This document shows, piece by piece, positions 45,985 to 56,489 of a stretch of DNA of 64,000 bases. The notes below the pieces were generated by a model. It was not told the origin of the DNA. It worked only from the letters and a program-made list of their open reading frames with translations, and ran no database searches. Within the stretch, counting starts at the first letter, position 1; the number at the start of each line of letters is the position of its first letter. Origin of the DNA: Leptodactylus fallax (Eukaryota; Chordata; Amphibia; Anura; Leptodactylidae). The DNA lies in NCBI GenBank assembly GCA_947044405.1, contig CAMRHE010000018.1, forward strand, positions 5,899,501 through 5,963,500, written 5' to 3'. The translations under genes were made by a program, and so were the position numbers.

Positions 45985-47142
45985 GGCTGGAGCAGGCTTG
46001 AGAGGAAACCTTCGGTGAAAATTTCTCACCAAAGTTTGAGCATGGACCGACCTGGCTGGTTCCCAGGAACGATCCTCAGGACCATAACCCTTCCAGTTTA
46101 TTAAATATTGAAGAACTCCTTTGACTCTTCATGAGTCCAGGATCTTGGACACCTCAAATTCTTGAACCCCCTCAACAAGGACAGGCAGAGGAGGACAGTC
46201 AAGAGGAAGGACAGGTGAAACATACTTCTTCAACAGAGATTTATGGAAAACATTGTGGATCTTGAAAGAAGGAGGAAGAGCTAGATGGAAAGAAACTGGG
46301 TTAAGAATTTCAGTAATCACATAAGGTCCAATAAACTTAGGCACTAACTTGCGAGAAGGAACCTTTAACTTCAAATTCCTGGAAGAGACCCAAACCTTTT
46401 CTCCCAGGACGAACGTAGGACCTGCCAAACAGGCTCTGTCAGCTATGCTTTTAGTAACCACCTGAGCATTTTTTAAATTACACTGTACTTGATGCCATAC
46501 CGTATGTAAGTTCCTAGCCTCCAAATTAACTTCTGAATTGACCGTTGTAGGAGAAAAAGAAGAAAAGCGGAGATGGAAAGCATAGTTACAGAAGAAAGGA
46601 GAAGACTTTAAGGCAGAATGGTGGTGATTATTAATAGCAAATTCAGCCATAGACAAATAATTAATCCAATCTGACTGATTGGCTGAGACATAGCATCTCA
46701 AATATTGCTCCAAAGTCTGGTTGAAGCGTTCAGTTTGTCTGTTAGTTTCAGGGTGAAAAGCAGAGGAGAAAGACAACTGAACTCCCAGAAGATCACAAAA
46801 GGCTCTCCAAAACTTAGCCACAAACTGAATGCTCCTGTCAGAAATAATGTTATCTGGAATACCATGAAGCCTGACCACATGATCTAAAAACAAATGGGAC
46901 AATGTTTTGGCGTTAGGCAGTTGGGAGAGAGGAACAAAGTTATACATCGTGCTGAACCTGTCCACTACTGTCAATAAAACATTCTTCCCCCCTGATACCG
47001 GTAAATCTGTAATAAAGTCCATTGAGATATGTGACCATGGTCTCTTGGGAACCGGTAAAGGAAGCAGCTCCCCCCGCGGGTTTATTCCTCGGGACCTTAG
47101 CTCTAGCACATACCCCACAAGCCGACACATAGGCCACAACAT
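45985..47142 (-). pseudogene. pol: Gypsy integrase core and chromodomain
   Basis: Integrase core residues: SMDFITDLP (D), NIISDRSIQFV (D) and HPETNRQTERFNQ (E), in the D,D-35-E arrangement. A GPY-type module follows (FIGPYVITEILNPVSFHLALP). The frame then reads EFEVSKILDS, a TGA stop at 46129-46131, and continues in frame as [17 protein letters not shown] and VRNFHRRFP: a chromodomain, the chromatin-reading module that directs integration in chromoviruses. The stop is one substitution from an arginine codon. The rest of the 337-codon frame is open. Confidence 0.92.
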
Positions 47143-47954
47143 CTCGAGACTTAGAAGGCCACCAATAATGCCGCAACACTAACTTCTTAGTTCCCATGAT
47201 GCCAGGATGACCACACAAAACCGAATCATGGAGCTCTTTTAGAACCCTTAGCCTAAACTGAAGTGGGACAAACAACTTCCCCTCAAGTGTGTTAGGAGGA
47301 GCTAAATGCTGATTCTTCCTGATCTCAGATGCTAACCCTATAGAGACAGCAGAGACCACTATTCCCTCGGGTAAAACTGGTTCAGACTTGGAACTATCAG
47401 GCTGAGAAGAACAGAAACTTCTAGGCAGAGCATCAGCTTTGACATTTTTGGTCCCAGGTCTAAAAGTAACAATGAAATTTAACCTGGTAAAAAATAATAC
47501 CCACCTGGCTTGTCTGGAGTTCAATGTTTTAGCAGACTCCAGAAAAACTACATTTTTATGGTTAGTTAACACAGTTATTTTGTGCCTGGCCCCTCCAGAA
47601 AATGCCGCCACTCTTCAAAAGCCCATTTGATGGATAAATGTCATAATACTTTTCTGAGGGGGAGAATTTCCTGGAAAAGAAGGCACAGGGTCTCAATCTA
47701 GTAAATGAGGGGGTACCCTGAGATAAAACGGCCCCTACCCCAACTTCTGAGGCATCAACCTCCACAACAAAGGGTTTACTTAGATCAGGTTGAATCAGGA
47801 CTGGAGCTTTAGTAAAGGCTTGCTTTAAAAATTCAAATGCATCAATAGCCTCCTGTTTCCAATTTAGCAAATCCGCTCCTTTTTGAGTGAGATCAGTTAA
47901 TGGCTTTGCTATAGAGGAAAAAATTGCCCACAAATTTACGATAGTAGTTGGCAA
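46940..47954 (-). pseudogene. pol: Gypsy RNase H and integrase zinc region
   Basis: The frame 47954-47562 holds the start of RNase H (LIQPDLSKPFVVEVDASEVG with the catalytic aspartate, then CAFFSRKFSPSEKYYDI). A shift near 47600 leads to the frame 47611-46940: LTNHKNVVF, the RNase H end with KADALPRSF, then the integrase HHCC finger (LHDSVLCGHPG...CGVCARAK). Confidence 0.9.
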
Positions 47955-48597
47955 AGCCCAAAAATCTTTGTAATACCTTTAAGGAGGCAGGTCGAGTCCA
48001 ATCAAGCACCGCCTGAACCTTAGCCGGGTCGATACTGATGGTAGAAGAGGATAACACATGACCCAGGAAGGACAACTGCTGAACCCCAAAAAGGCATTTT
48101 TCTAATTTAGCAAATAGCTTGTTATCCCTCAAGACCTGCAACACAGACCTAACATGTTTAACATGAGACCCCCAGTCAGGAGAAAAAATTAAGATATCAT
48201 CCAAATAAACAATAACAAAACGGCCAGCAAAATTCCGGAAAATATCATTAACAAAGGCTTGAAACACCGCAGGAGAATTACGTAACCCGAAGGGCATTAT
48301 CAAGTACTCATAATAACCCTCTGGTGTATTGAAGGCCGTCTTCCACTCATCCCCTTCCCGAATATGAATAAGATTATATGATAGATCTAATTTAGAAAAA
48401 AATTTAGCCCCAGAAATTTGATTGAGCAAATCTGGGATGAGAGGCAAAGGGTATTGATTTTTAATAGTTATCTTATTTAACCCTCGATAATCGATACAGG
48501 TTCTTAAACCTCCATCCTTCTTTTTAACAAAGAAGAACCCTGCACGAGCAGGAGAGGTGGAAGAACGGATATGACTCTTTCGAAGGGCATGCTTCAC
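47893..48597 (-). pseudogene. pol: Gypsy reverse transcriptase
   Basis: A 234-codon frame with [40 protein letters not shown] (D), [18 protein letters not shown] and the active site [12 protein letters not shown] (YLDD intact), ending in the connection [14 protein letters not shown]. It overlaps the RNase H frame at 47954 with a register change. Upstream of 48597 the linker to protease (48600-48888) has a stop near 48612. This is the best preserved part of the element. Confidence 0.92.
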
Positions 48598-48888
48598 ATA
48601 TTCTTTCGTAGCTTATCTTTCAGGTTCTGATAAGTTAAACAACTGTTCCTTGGGAAGTTTATAATTAGGGGTTAATTCTATGGCACAATAGTATGGTCTA
48701 TGAGGAGGTAGGAACTCTACCCCAGGTTCAGAAAACGCGTCTTCAAAGTCAGAAATATACTTTGGTAGAGATAAAGTGACATAAAGAGACAGTTAGGGTC
48801 AAATAGGAGTTCATACACTTAACCACGTCTCCCAGTCTCCAATCTAGCAGAGGATTGTGTAATTGTAACCACGGTACTCCTAGGACTA

Positions 48889-50455
48889 CAGTCATGGCCA
48901 AAAGTTTTGAGAATGACACAAATATTATATTTTCACATGATCTGCTGCCCTCTGGTTTTTATGTGTGTTTGTCAGATGTTTTTATCACATACAGAAATAT
49001 AATTGCATTCATATTATGAGTAACAGAAGCTTATATTGACAGTTAGAATGAGTTAATGCAGCAAGTCAATATTTGCAGTGTTGACCCTTCTTCTTCAGGA
49101 CCTCTGCAATTCTCCCTGGCATGCTCTCAATCAACTTCTGGACCAAATCCTGACTGATAGCAGTCCATTCTTGCAGAATCAATGCTTTAATTTTGTCTGA
49201 ATTTGTTGGTTTTTGTTTGTCCACCCGTCTCTTGATGATTGACCACAAGTTCTCAATGGGATTAAGATCTGGGGAGTTTCCAGGCCATGGACCCAAAATC
49301 TCTATGTTTTGTTCCCTGAGCCATTTAGTTATCACCTTTGCTTTATGGCAAGGTGCTCCATCATGCTGGAAAAGGCATTGTTGAGCGCCAAACTGCTCTT
49401 GGACGGTTGGGAGAAGTTGCTCTTGGAGGACATTCTGGTACCATTCGTTATTCATGGCTGTGTTTTTAGGCAAGACTGTGAGAGAGCCGATTCCCTTGGC
49501 TGAGAAGCAACCCCACACATGAATGGTTTCAGGATGCTTTACAGTTGGCATGAGACAAGACTGGTGGTAGCGCTCACCTCTTCTTCTCCGAATAAGCTGT
49601 TTTCCAGATGTTCCAAACAATCGAAAAGGGGATTCATCAGAGAAAATGACTTTACCCCAGTCCTCAGCAGTCCACTCCCTGTACCTTTTGCAGAATATCA
49701 GTCTGTCCCTGATGTTTTTTCTGGAGAAAAGTGGCTTCTTTGCTGCCCTCCTTGAGACCAAGCCTTGCTCCAAGAGTCTCCGCCTCACAGTGCGTGCAGA
49801 TGCACTCACACCTGCCTGCTGCCATTCCTCAGCAAGCTCTGCACTGCTGGTAGCCCGATCCCTCAGCTGAAACACTTTTAAGAGACGGTCCTGCCGCTTG
49901 CTGGTCTTTCTTGGGCGCCCTGGAGCCTTTTTGGCACCAATGGAACCTCTCTCCTTGAAGTTCTTGATGATGCGATAGATTGTTGACTGAGGTGCAATCT
50001 TTCTAGCTGCAATACTCTTCCCAGTTAGGCCATTTTTGTGCAGTGCAATGATGACTGCATGTGTTTCTTTAGAGATAACCATGGTTAACAGAAGAGAAAC
50101 AATGATGGCAAGCACCAGCCTCCTTTTAAAGTGTCCAGTGGTGTCATTCTTACTTAATCATGACAAATTGATCTCCAGCCCTGTCCCCATCAACACCCAC
50201 ACCTGTGTTAATGGAGCAATCACTGAAACGATGTTAGGTGGTCCTTTTAAGGCAGGGCTGCAATGATGTTGAAATGTGTTTTGGGGGATAAAATTCATTT
50301 TCTAGGCAAATATTGACTTTGCAAGTAATTGCTGTTAAGCTGATCACTCTTTATAACATTCTGGAGTATATGCAAATTGCCATTAGAAAAACTGAAGCAG
50401 TAGACTTTGTAAAAATTTATATTTGTATCATTCTCAAAACTTTTGGCCATGACTG
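48889..50455 (-). mobile_element. Tc1/mariner element Tc1-4
   Basis: It is flanked by TA (48887-48888, 50456-50457). Both ends carry CAGTCATGGCCAAAAGTTTT as inverted repeats, with similarity extending imperfectly for about 190 bases. It is 1567 bases long with one intact transposase. It interrupts the gypsy protease end. Confidence 0.95.
49066..50115 (-). CDS. Tc1-4 transposase, intact, DD35E spacing
   Basis: An open frame of 349 codons; the likely true start is the second methionine (MVISKETHAV, at about 50082), giving 338 aa. Two helix-turn-helix motifs (GLTGKSIAARKIAPQSTIYR, about residues 30-50; the second near SASARTVRRRLLEQ) are joined by a GRPRKTSKR linker, a minor-groove binding and nuclear localisation motif. 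Catalytic residues are D in FSDESPF, D in FQHDGAPCH and E in NPIENLW. I count 35 residues between the last D and E, not 34, which fits the Tc1-related families described as DD35E. With both ends and the frame intact, it looks potentially autonomous. Confidence 0.95.
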   Translation of the reverse strand: MLAIIVSLLLTMVISKETHAVIIALHKNGLTGKSIAARKIAPQSTIYRIIKNFKERGSIGAKKAPGRPRKTSKRQDRLLKVFQLRDRATSSAELAEEWQQAGVSASARTVRRRLLEQGLVSRRAAKKPLFSRKNIRDRLIFCKRYREWTAEDWGKVIFSDESPFRLFGTSGKQLIRRRRGERYHQSCLMPTVKHPETIHVWGCFSAKGIGSLTVLPKNTAMNNEWYQNVLQEQLLPTVQEQFGAQQCLFQHDGAPCHKAKVITKWLREQNIEILGPWPGNSPDLNPIENLWSIIKRRVDKQKPTNSDKIKALILQEWTAISQDLVQKLIESMPGRIAEVLKKKGQHCKY

Positions 50456-50470
50456 TATATCAGAGGGTAA

Positions 50471-51126
50471 TGTAACGTCTCTGCCTGTTCGGGTCTCTGC
50501 GCCACCCTCTGCCCGCACGCTGCGGCGCAGGAGGCGTGTTCAGCTGGATTCCTTGCTTAAGATTCTCAGTCTGAACACTGTCTGAACACTGTCCTAGACT
50601 ATGTAATTGAATTTCAGCCACACCAGTCTCCTGTAACTTGTTTCTTTTGACTTCTCAATAGTTAATCTTAGCCTTGTCTGTGTGATTGACAGCCTGTCTA
50701 CCAATCAAGTCTGAGGCAGGTCCTGGACTTGCTATAAACAGGTCATCAACCCTCACATGGTCGCTGGCTATTGAGATTCTGTCTTGTGACTTTGTCTCTG
50801 CTAGCTCCTCTTCTGTTATTATTCCTGACCTGTGGCTTAGACTTTGACTATTCACTTGGATTTCGTTTTGGTACTGCATTGCTCAACTTTTACCGACCCC
50901 TTGGCTTGCTGACCTCCCTTTGTTGTTGTTTGTCCTGTCTACGTTCTGTTTTGTCACTTATTTCTAGGAAGGGTTTTGCCACCCAGTTGGTTCTGTCATT
51001 AGGACAGTGTGGCAAATAGGCAGGGACAGGGACTGGGTGAGTTTAGGACACACTGTCTCTTTCATTCCTTCCTCTCAGGTTTCTGCAGCAGCACTGGGGA
51101 ATTGCTCAACTGGCAGTTCCCTTACA
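50471..51126 (+). mobile_element. Solo LTR, 656 bp, with 5-bp target duplication
   Basis: It starts TGTAACGTCTCTGCC and ends GTTCCCTTACA (TG...CA) and is flanked by the direct repeat ggtaa (50466-50470, 51127-51131). The interior has ctgacctgtggc, ttggcttgctgacctcc and similar phrases typical of gypsy-type LTRs in amphibians. No coding sequence. It lies in the gypsy protease gene, 15 bases from Tc1-4. Confidence 0.85.
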
Positions 51127-51755
51127 GGTAAGTTCTCCAGTACAAAGAAGGGAAGTGTCTTGGAATGACCCATTCCTACCTTAAAATTCAAGGACGGAGT
51201 AAAAAATTTAACTGAAGTCTGGGCCAAAGGGATAGAATCAATAGCAGTGATAAGAATAGGCTTTTGTAGTGGAATTAGGGGAATACACAAAGACTGGGTT
51301 ACCCTTAAATCAATGAGATTGACTATAGAACCACAATTAATAAAAGCATTACTTTGAAAGACTTTATCTACCATAGCAATCTCTATAGGATGCATAAATT
51401 TACTGGAAGAGATAGAGGGAAGTACCTGTGCCCCCAGATGGTCCTTCTGAGGGTTCCCTAGGCGTTGAAGCCCTTCTGGTTTAGGCCTCTTGGGACATCT
51501 ATTGAGCATATGACCTGGATCACCGCAGTAGACGTACAGCCCTTTCTGCCTCCTAAATTTCTTGCGGTCTTCGGCAGTCATAGCCTCCCCAAGTTGCATG
51601 GGTTCTGGAGCAGAATCTAGCGGTTGGAGAGGAGCAGCGAAAAAAGGCTCAGTTGTTACGCGCTCTCTCCTACGTTCCCGTAGACGTCTGTCCAGCTTGA
51701 TCGCAAGGTTCATGCTCTCTTCTAGACATTCATGACTTTGTGTCACCTTATCCAT
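51127..51755 (-). pseudogene. gag: Gypsy Gag C-terminus (Cys-His box) and protease
   Basis: The minus strand gives LAIKLDRRLRERRRE, a Cys-His box CGDPGHMLNRCPKRP with CxxxxGHxxxxC spacing (the first Cys of the CCHC motif is YVYCGDPGH), then a protease-like region with AFINCGSIVNLID, where gypsy proteases have D-S/T-G; here the equivalent reads NCGS, so the catalytic aspartate is replaced. It ends at the solo LTR; the remaining protease end (LGVPWLQLHNP) is beyond Tc1-4 at about 48880. Confidence 0.85.
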
Positions 51756-51756
51756 C

Positions 51757-52318
51757 TATCACCTATAGGAGAGGTAGAAATCTAAGAGATACTGTAGATT
51801 GACTCATAGTCATCTTAATCCTAAAAATAGTAGTGAAACATGGTTGAATAGAAATATTCCACATGGAACATTTAGATGTGGGAATTGCAGGGCGTGTCCC
51901 TACATTAAAAGGAGTTCATCTTTTCTAGGAGTGTCTACTGGTCGGTCCTATAATAATCGTGAATTTATTAATTGTAGATCTATGGGAGTAGTTTATCTAG
52001 CCACTTGTTCTTGTCCAAAAAGCTATGTAGGAAAAACTATCAGAGAATTTAGAAAGAGAATATTGGAACATATTGGAAATATCAATAGATGTGTACAGTA
52101 GATGTGAGGATCAACCGATTAGTCGGCATATCTGGGAAGTACATGGAGGAGATTCTAATCATAGCTCCTTTCAAGGAATTGAAACTGTGAGATCAACGAT
52201 CCGTAGAGGGGATTTGGATCGTAGGATCTTACAGAGAGAAGCCCAATGGCTATACAGGCTAAAAACTGTTAAACCTCAGGGCCTTAATGAGGTTATTTCT
52301 TTTGCCCCTTTTATATAG
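51757..52318 (+). pseudogene. PLE-2 GIY-YIG endonuclease
   Basis: Two frames (51799-52101, 52073-52318) give LTHSHLNPKNSS, the Cys-rich FRCGNCRACPYI, GVVYLATCSCPKSYVGKTIR (GIY-YIG core), RKRILEHIGNI, and after a frameshift near 52090 ISRHIWEVHGGD, LDRRILQREAQWLYRLK and the end SFAPFI. Order and spacing match PLE-1 (20299 end SFTSFI). The same PLE lineage is therefore represented twice. Confidence 0.9.
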
Positions 52319-53198
52319 GCCTGAAATAATTGACATATCTCTGTTTCATCTATTGATAGCTGTATGGGTGGTTTGGATATAAATATTTAGATCTAGGACC
52401 CTTTAATAATCTTGGGGGCATTTTTAATAGATATTAGCATGTTTCCTATATGATAGGAAGGTTTATCTCTATTCACTATTTTCTAGATACTTCCTATACT
52501 TACGTGTTTTTGAGTAGAGTATGACTATACTGATTGTTCTGTTCCCCTTTTTTTTAGCGATAATTTTGGATATACATATGTATTTATAGTCCAGACAATT
52601 TTGTATTAAGTTACTTTTTATAATAGATAGCTATTATATTATATTTAGATATTTACATATTAAATTGAGTAATCACGAGAGCCAGTCTCTTATGCATGAT
52701 ACCAAATATGTGGTCTATGTTGATATGGTTGACAATATGTGGGGCTATGCAGATTTGGTTTAAGCTGTGAGGCAGTTCTACATTTTCAGTAATGGATAAA
52801 CCCAGGCCATGTAGTTAATATATGGATATGCGGCGATAAGGCTTATTTATATGTTAAATACTCTAATGTACTATCGTGTTTACAAAAGAGTTGATCTAAT
52901 TAAGCGCTTAGGAATATACGATACATACGCTGTAGAGCTCATTTGTTAACTGAATTAGTGTTTAGTTGTCTTCCGCCAGCTGACGGAAGATAAACATAGA
53001 AGATAAACACAGGAGCCGCTCCATACAGACGTGACAGGGAGCGTCTGTGTAACCATAGCGACGTCTCGTGTCCGTTGAACCAATCGGAGTAAAGTGGGAG
53101 TGGTTTCGGCCACACCCCCTCTATACGGAACGCTGAGAGCTGCAGTTTTCACTGCATTATCATTCTTATAGGTTAGATAAAATCTTTTCAATTTTCCC

Positions 53199-53231
53199 CT
53201 GATGAACCTGGCATTTATCTTCCAGGGGAAA
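53199..53231 (+). ncRNA. Hammerhead ribozyme-like core in PLE-2
   Basis: CTGATGA (53199-53205), stem II CCTGG...CCAGG (5 perfect pairs, loop catttatctt), then GAAA (53228-53231) followed by TGCGTAGGG. This is the clearest hammerhead core in the window. Confidence 0.65.
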
Positions 53232-53745
53232 TGCGTAGGGTATGAAGATAGCAATAATGTTTGCAAAAAGAGGGAATTAAGAGTATCTCTGCAAATAGAC
53301 ATAGGAGCCTTATACATGCATCAGTGTTATATCCTGAATAGGCTCTGGAGATTTTAGAGTGGTTGGGCTTAGTAATTGAAAAGGAGATTGATCGCTTATA
53401 AGGGTCATATGATTGAGCTATTAGCCACTACACTTCTAACCACTATTATTATTATTATTTTTTCTTTTTTTTTTTTATATGCCTTGGCGCTTATTATTTT
53501 GCTCCCATAACTAGAAATCAGTGTTTGGAGGGTAATTGATTCAAAGTGCTTGATAGAGAAACAGAAAAAGACATAGTGCGTTTAATATGCCTTAAAATAT
53601 TGTCTTATTCACATCAAGCTGGTTGTAATTTATTTATTTTTGGATATATATATCAGGAGTATTTTAATATATTTAATAAAAGATGAGTTTTATATTATTT
53701 TGCCATTTCTTATGGTAATAATTGGAGAATTATAATTGACCTTTG

Positions 53746-54239
53746 GTAGTAGATCTCTTCTAGGGAAGAAGTTGGTGGGAAGTTAACTAAAATGTCCTTA
53801 ATGGAATCCGACAAAACCTTGTGGAACTGTTGACAAATAGCCGGACTGTTCAACTGAGACGGACCCAACCACCTCCTGAACTCCGTACAATAGTGCTTAG
53901 CCGTTCGAGAACCCTGGCAGATAGATGAGGACTTGGCCTCGGCTAGAGCTTTTTGATTAGGTTCGTCAGAGACATAACTATTGCCACTTGCTGCTGCTGA
54001 TTTCCCGAGGAATATGGCTTGAGGCGGAAATAAAGCTTGCAGGCCTCCCGAAAATTAGTACACATCTTGCGGTCACTCGAAAACTTGTCTGGTAAATTTA
54101 TTTTAGGCTCCATAGGGGTTGCCCCCTGAGGAACAACTTGTGGATGGGCTTGCTCTTGGTCCTGCACCCTAAGAGCCAGATCCTGGACCAGCTGAGTAAG
54201 ATTCTGCATCTGATCCACCAAGGCTTGCATAGGTTCCAT
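53746..54239 (-). pseudogene. gag: Gypsy Gag N-terminal part
   Basis: A minus-strand frame starts MEPMQALVDQMQNLTQLVQD (54239), a heptad-like N-terminus, then INLPDKFSSDRKMCTNFREA and CKLYFRLKPYS, the capsid start of gypsy Gag. A TGA-type break near 53943 is followed in another frame by FLVNFPPTS-like capsid sequence to about 53750, where PLE-2 is inserted. The 5' LTR begins about 230 bases upstream. Confidence 0.8.
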
Positions 54240-54471
54240 GACGGAGCTCAGGAGCCTAATAGATGAGATATATGGTGTAAAGGCTGGCTATTCTGTTATG
54301 GAAGGTGGGGATGGACTTGATACTACTGCTGGCCAAGGCAGACGTCATCCAGAGGGCACAGGACGCATGAAGTACCACAGGTCCCAGCACACCCAGACAC
54401 TGAAATCACTTACCAGAAATTGTCCAAGGATCAGGTGGTGATGCTGAAGATATAGGTGACTATTGTAGGCA

Positions 54472-54960
54472 AGAGCCAGAAGATGGCAGCAGAGTGATAA
54501 GCGTAGTCGTCCAGGCCAATTCGTTACCGTGAGGTCAGCGTAGTTCCAAGGGAAATCCAGAAGACAGGTCAGACAGGCCAGGTCATTACCGTTAGGTCAC
54601 TGAAGTACCAGAGGTTAATCCAAAAGACAGGTCAGGCAAGCCAGGTCGTTGCCGTGAGGTCAGTGAAGTGCTGAGGGTTAATCCAGGAGAGGAGTCTAGG
54701 AAGCAGGGTCATCAACAGGAGAGCAGAGTAAAGCCAAAACGAAGATCAGGGATCCGAAGTCTGGAAACAAGCCGAGGTCACAACAGGAGAGCCACAAGTA
54801 CAAGATCTGGAGGTCAGGCAGATCCAGGGAAAGGTAAGGAGAGGTCAGACAGGGCACACGAGGAGACAGGAGAGGGCTAATATCCAGTGGTAACTAAATA
54901 GCCAGCACTGAATGTGAGTAGAAGTAACCTTTAAATAGGCCTGGACCAACCACTCAATTA
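54472..54960 (-). repeat. Gypsy 5' LTR, truncated
   Basis: It is aligned by eye with 45387-45865 (about 85-90 percent similar), starting at agagccagaagatggcagca and ending at cactcaatta, where a MITE piece begins. About 80 bases of the LTR start are lost. The visible divergence from the other LTR shows this insertion is much older than ERV-C. Confidence 0.88.
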
Positions 54961-56064
54961 ATCATCCCCACACTGCGGTAAAATACACTGTGATTTCGAA
55001 AACTGTTGCGGTTAGCTTATCAATTATACATATGGAAACCCTAGCGGTTTCCGTATAGGCATAATTGAAGAAGAAAGTACGCAGAGGAAGCCTCTGCAAA
55101 CTTTCTGTGAAAAGTGCTGTGGGAAAAAATGAGATGCGTTTCCATGCCTTTTTGCTGCGGAACGCTATGTAGGGCCTTAGCCTAAAGGTCACATCCAGGG
55201 TCACATGTGCGAGAGTGGTTGCATTTCTGGATGCAGGAAAATATAACATGTTTGTTTTTATGTTTGATTATTTATTTTTATTTTAAATCTAGGGAAAGGG
55301 GGGTGATTAGAATTTTTAGTTGTTTTTTTTATTTAATATTTTTAAATGGAACTTTTGCAATATAGAGCATCCTCCATAGCTATATTGTAAATCAGGCCTG
55401 GGAGCCTTCATTAGGCTCCTGACTGTCATAGGAACCTGACAGCTCCCCGATCTCGCCGCACAGGAGCCATATACGGCAATGGCAAAAATACAGGGCCAGC
55501 GTGGACAGGCCCCTGGGGCACTTTTTTTTTTACTTCAGGGGGCCATAATGGAATACAATGTCTGCAATCAGAGTTCACTACAATAGTATACAATATATAT
55601 CGGAGACCCGGTAGTCATGGGGGAAGCTTTGCTTCAGAGCACCGGTCATCTTTAAAGACCCGCCATAAAAGTACAGCAGATGTCAGGAAGCGATTAATCT
55701 TTTACTCTGCTCCAAGTCTAACTGCTGTTCTTGTGGGTTATTTAAGGCACCTTCCCCCACAGGAAAATGTGCAAAAGGTTCCTATATTTTCTAGTTCCTG
55801 TGATAATGTTCTAGCTCGATGTGTATTCAGACTTCCATGTTTAACCCCTGCCTGATTACCTGACTCCATACCTGTGCAGTCTGCCCTGACCTTTTGCCTA
55901 TTATTCTGTTTGGATGCTCTGTTTGGCCTGACCTTGGATTGTCCTTTGACCTCATCTCTGCCTGTCCTCTTTGTGACATGCACCAGCATCTCTTAACCCA
56001 CCTGAGACTATTCCTAGAGATAGCAAACAGCTAGGGCAGAGATTTGTCAGTCACAACTTACTTC
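54961..56064. other. MITE fragment (to about 55195), then no gene
   Basis: 54961-55190 has foldback words (accctagcggtttccgtata, tgctgcggaacgctatgtag, gggccttagcct) typical of a Harbinger-type MITE end, without the other terminus. 55195-55740 is AT-rich and unassigned. 55740-56030 has gypsy-LTR-like phrases (ctgaccttttgcc, ctgaccttggatt) but no defined ends. Confidence 0.5.
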
Positions 56065-56067
56065 TTA

Positions 56068-56486
56068 GGGTGGGTTCACACCTGCGCTTGCTGTCCGTCC
56101 GTTGCCAATCCAGTGAAAATCTCGGCGAACTGGATTGGCATCAAATACAGACCGGTCAGCGGCGCATTGGTTAAAAAACCATTCATTTGAATGGGTTTTT
56201 TAAAGCAATGCGCGGGTGTCCGATTGCACCCTCTGCGCTGCGAATCCTTTTTTTTTTCGTCGGACACGAAGTCCTGCGTGTCCGACTTTGTTTCCGACGA
56301 AAAAAAAGGATTCGCAGCGCAGAGGGTGTAAGCGCACACCCGCGCATTGCTTTAAAAACCCATTCAAATGAATGGGTTTTTAACCAATGCGCCGCTGACC
56401 GGTCTGTATCCGATGCCAATCCAGTTAGCCGAGATTTTCACTGGATTGGCAACGGACGGACAGCAAGCGCAGGTGTGAACCCACCT
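56068..56486. mobile_element. Near-perfect foldback MITE, 419 bp
   Basis: GGGTGGGTTCACACCTGCGC at the left and its complement at the right are flanked by TTA (56065-56067, 56487-56489). The whole element is a hairpin: each inner block (tgccaatccagt, accggtcagcggcgcat, cgcagcgcagaggg) has its complement, with the loop near 56275 (tcctgcgtgtccg). It is PIF/Harbinger-like by target duplication and non-coding. Confidence 0.9.
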
Positions 56487-56489
56487 TTA

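Larger units (their letters stand above)
51756..53745 (+). mobile_element. Penelope-like element PLE-2, 5'-truncated
   Basis: It begins inside the coding region, at the block SITYRRGRN also seen in PLE-1 (near 19750), and runs through the GIY-YIG domain and about 1.4 kb of AT-rich 3' sequence including a hammerhead-like core. 5' truncation is normal for target-primed elements. On the right it ends at about 53745, where gypsy gag resumes. No target duplication could be fixed. Confidence 0.85.
45387..54960 (-). mobile_element. Ty3/gypsy chromodomain retrotransposon with three nested insertions
   Basis: Direct repeats at 45387-45945 and 54472-54960 are its LTRs. On the minus strand the order is LTR, gag, Cys-His box and protease, RT, RNase H, integrase, chromodomain, purine-rich tract, LTR. 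Insertions within it are a PLE fragment (51756-53745), a solo LTR (50471-51126) and a Tc1-type element (48889-50455). Removing them restores continuous order of domains. Several stops and frameshifts show it is no longer autonomous. Confidence 0.93.
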
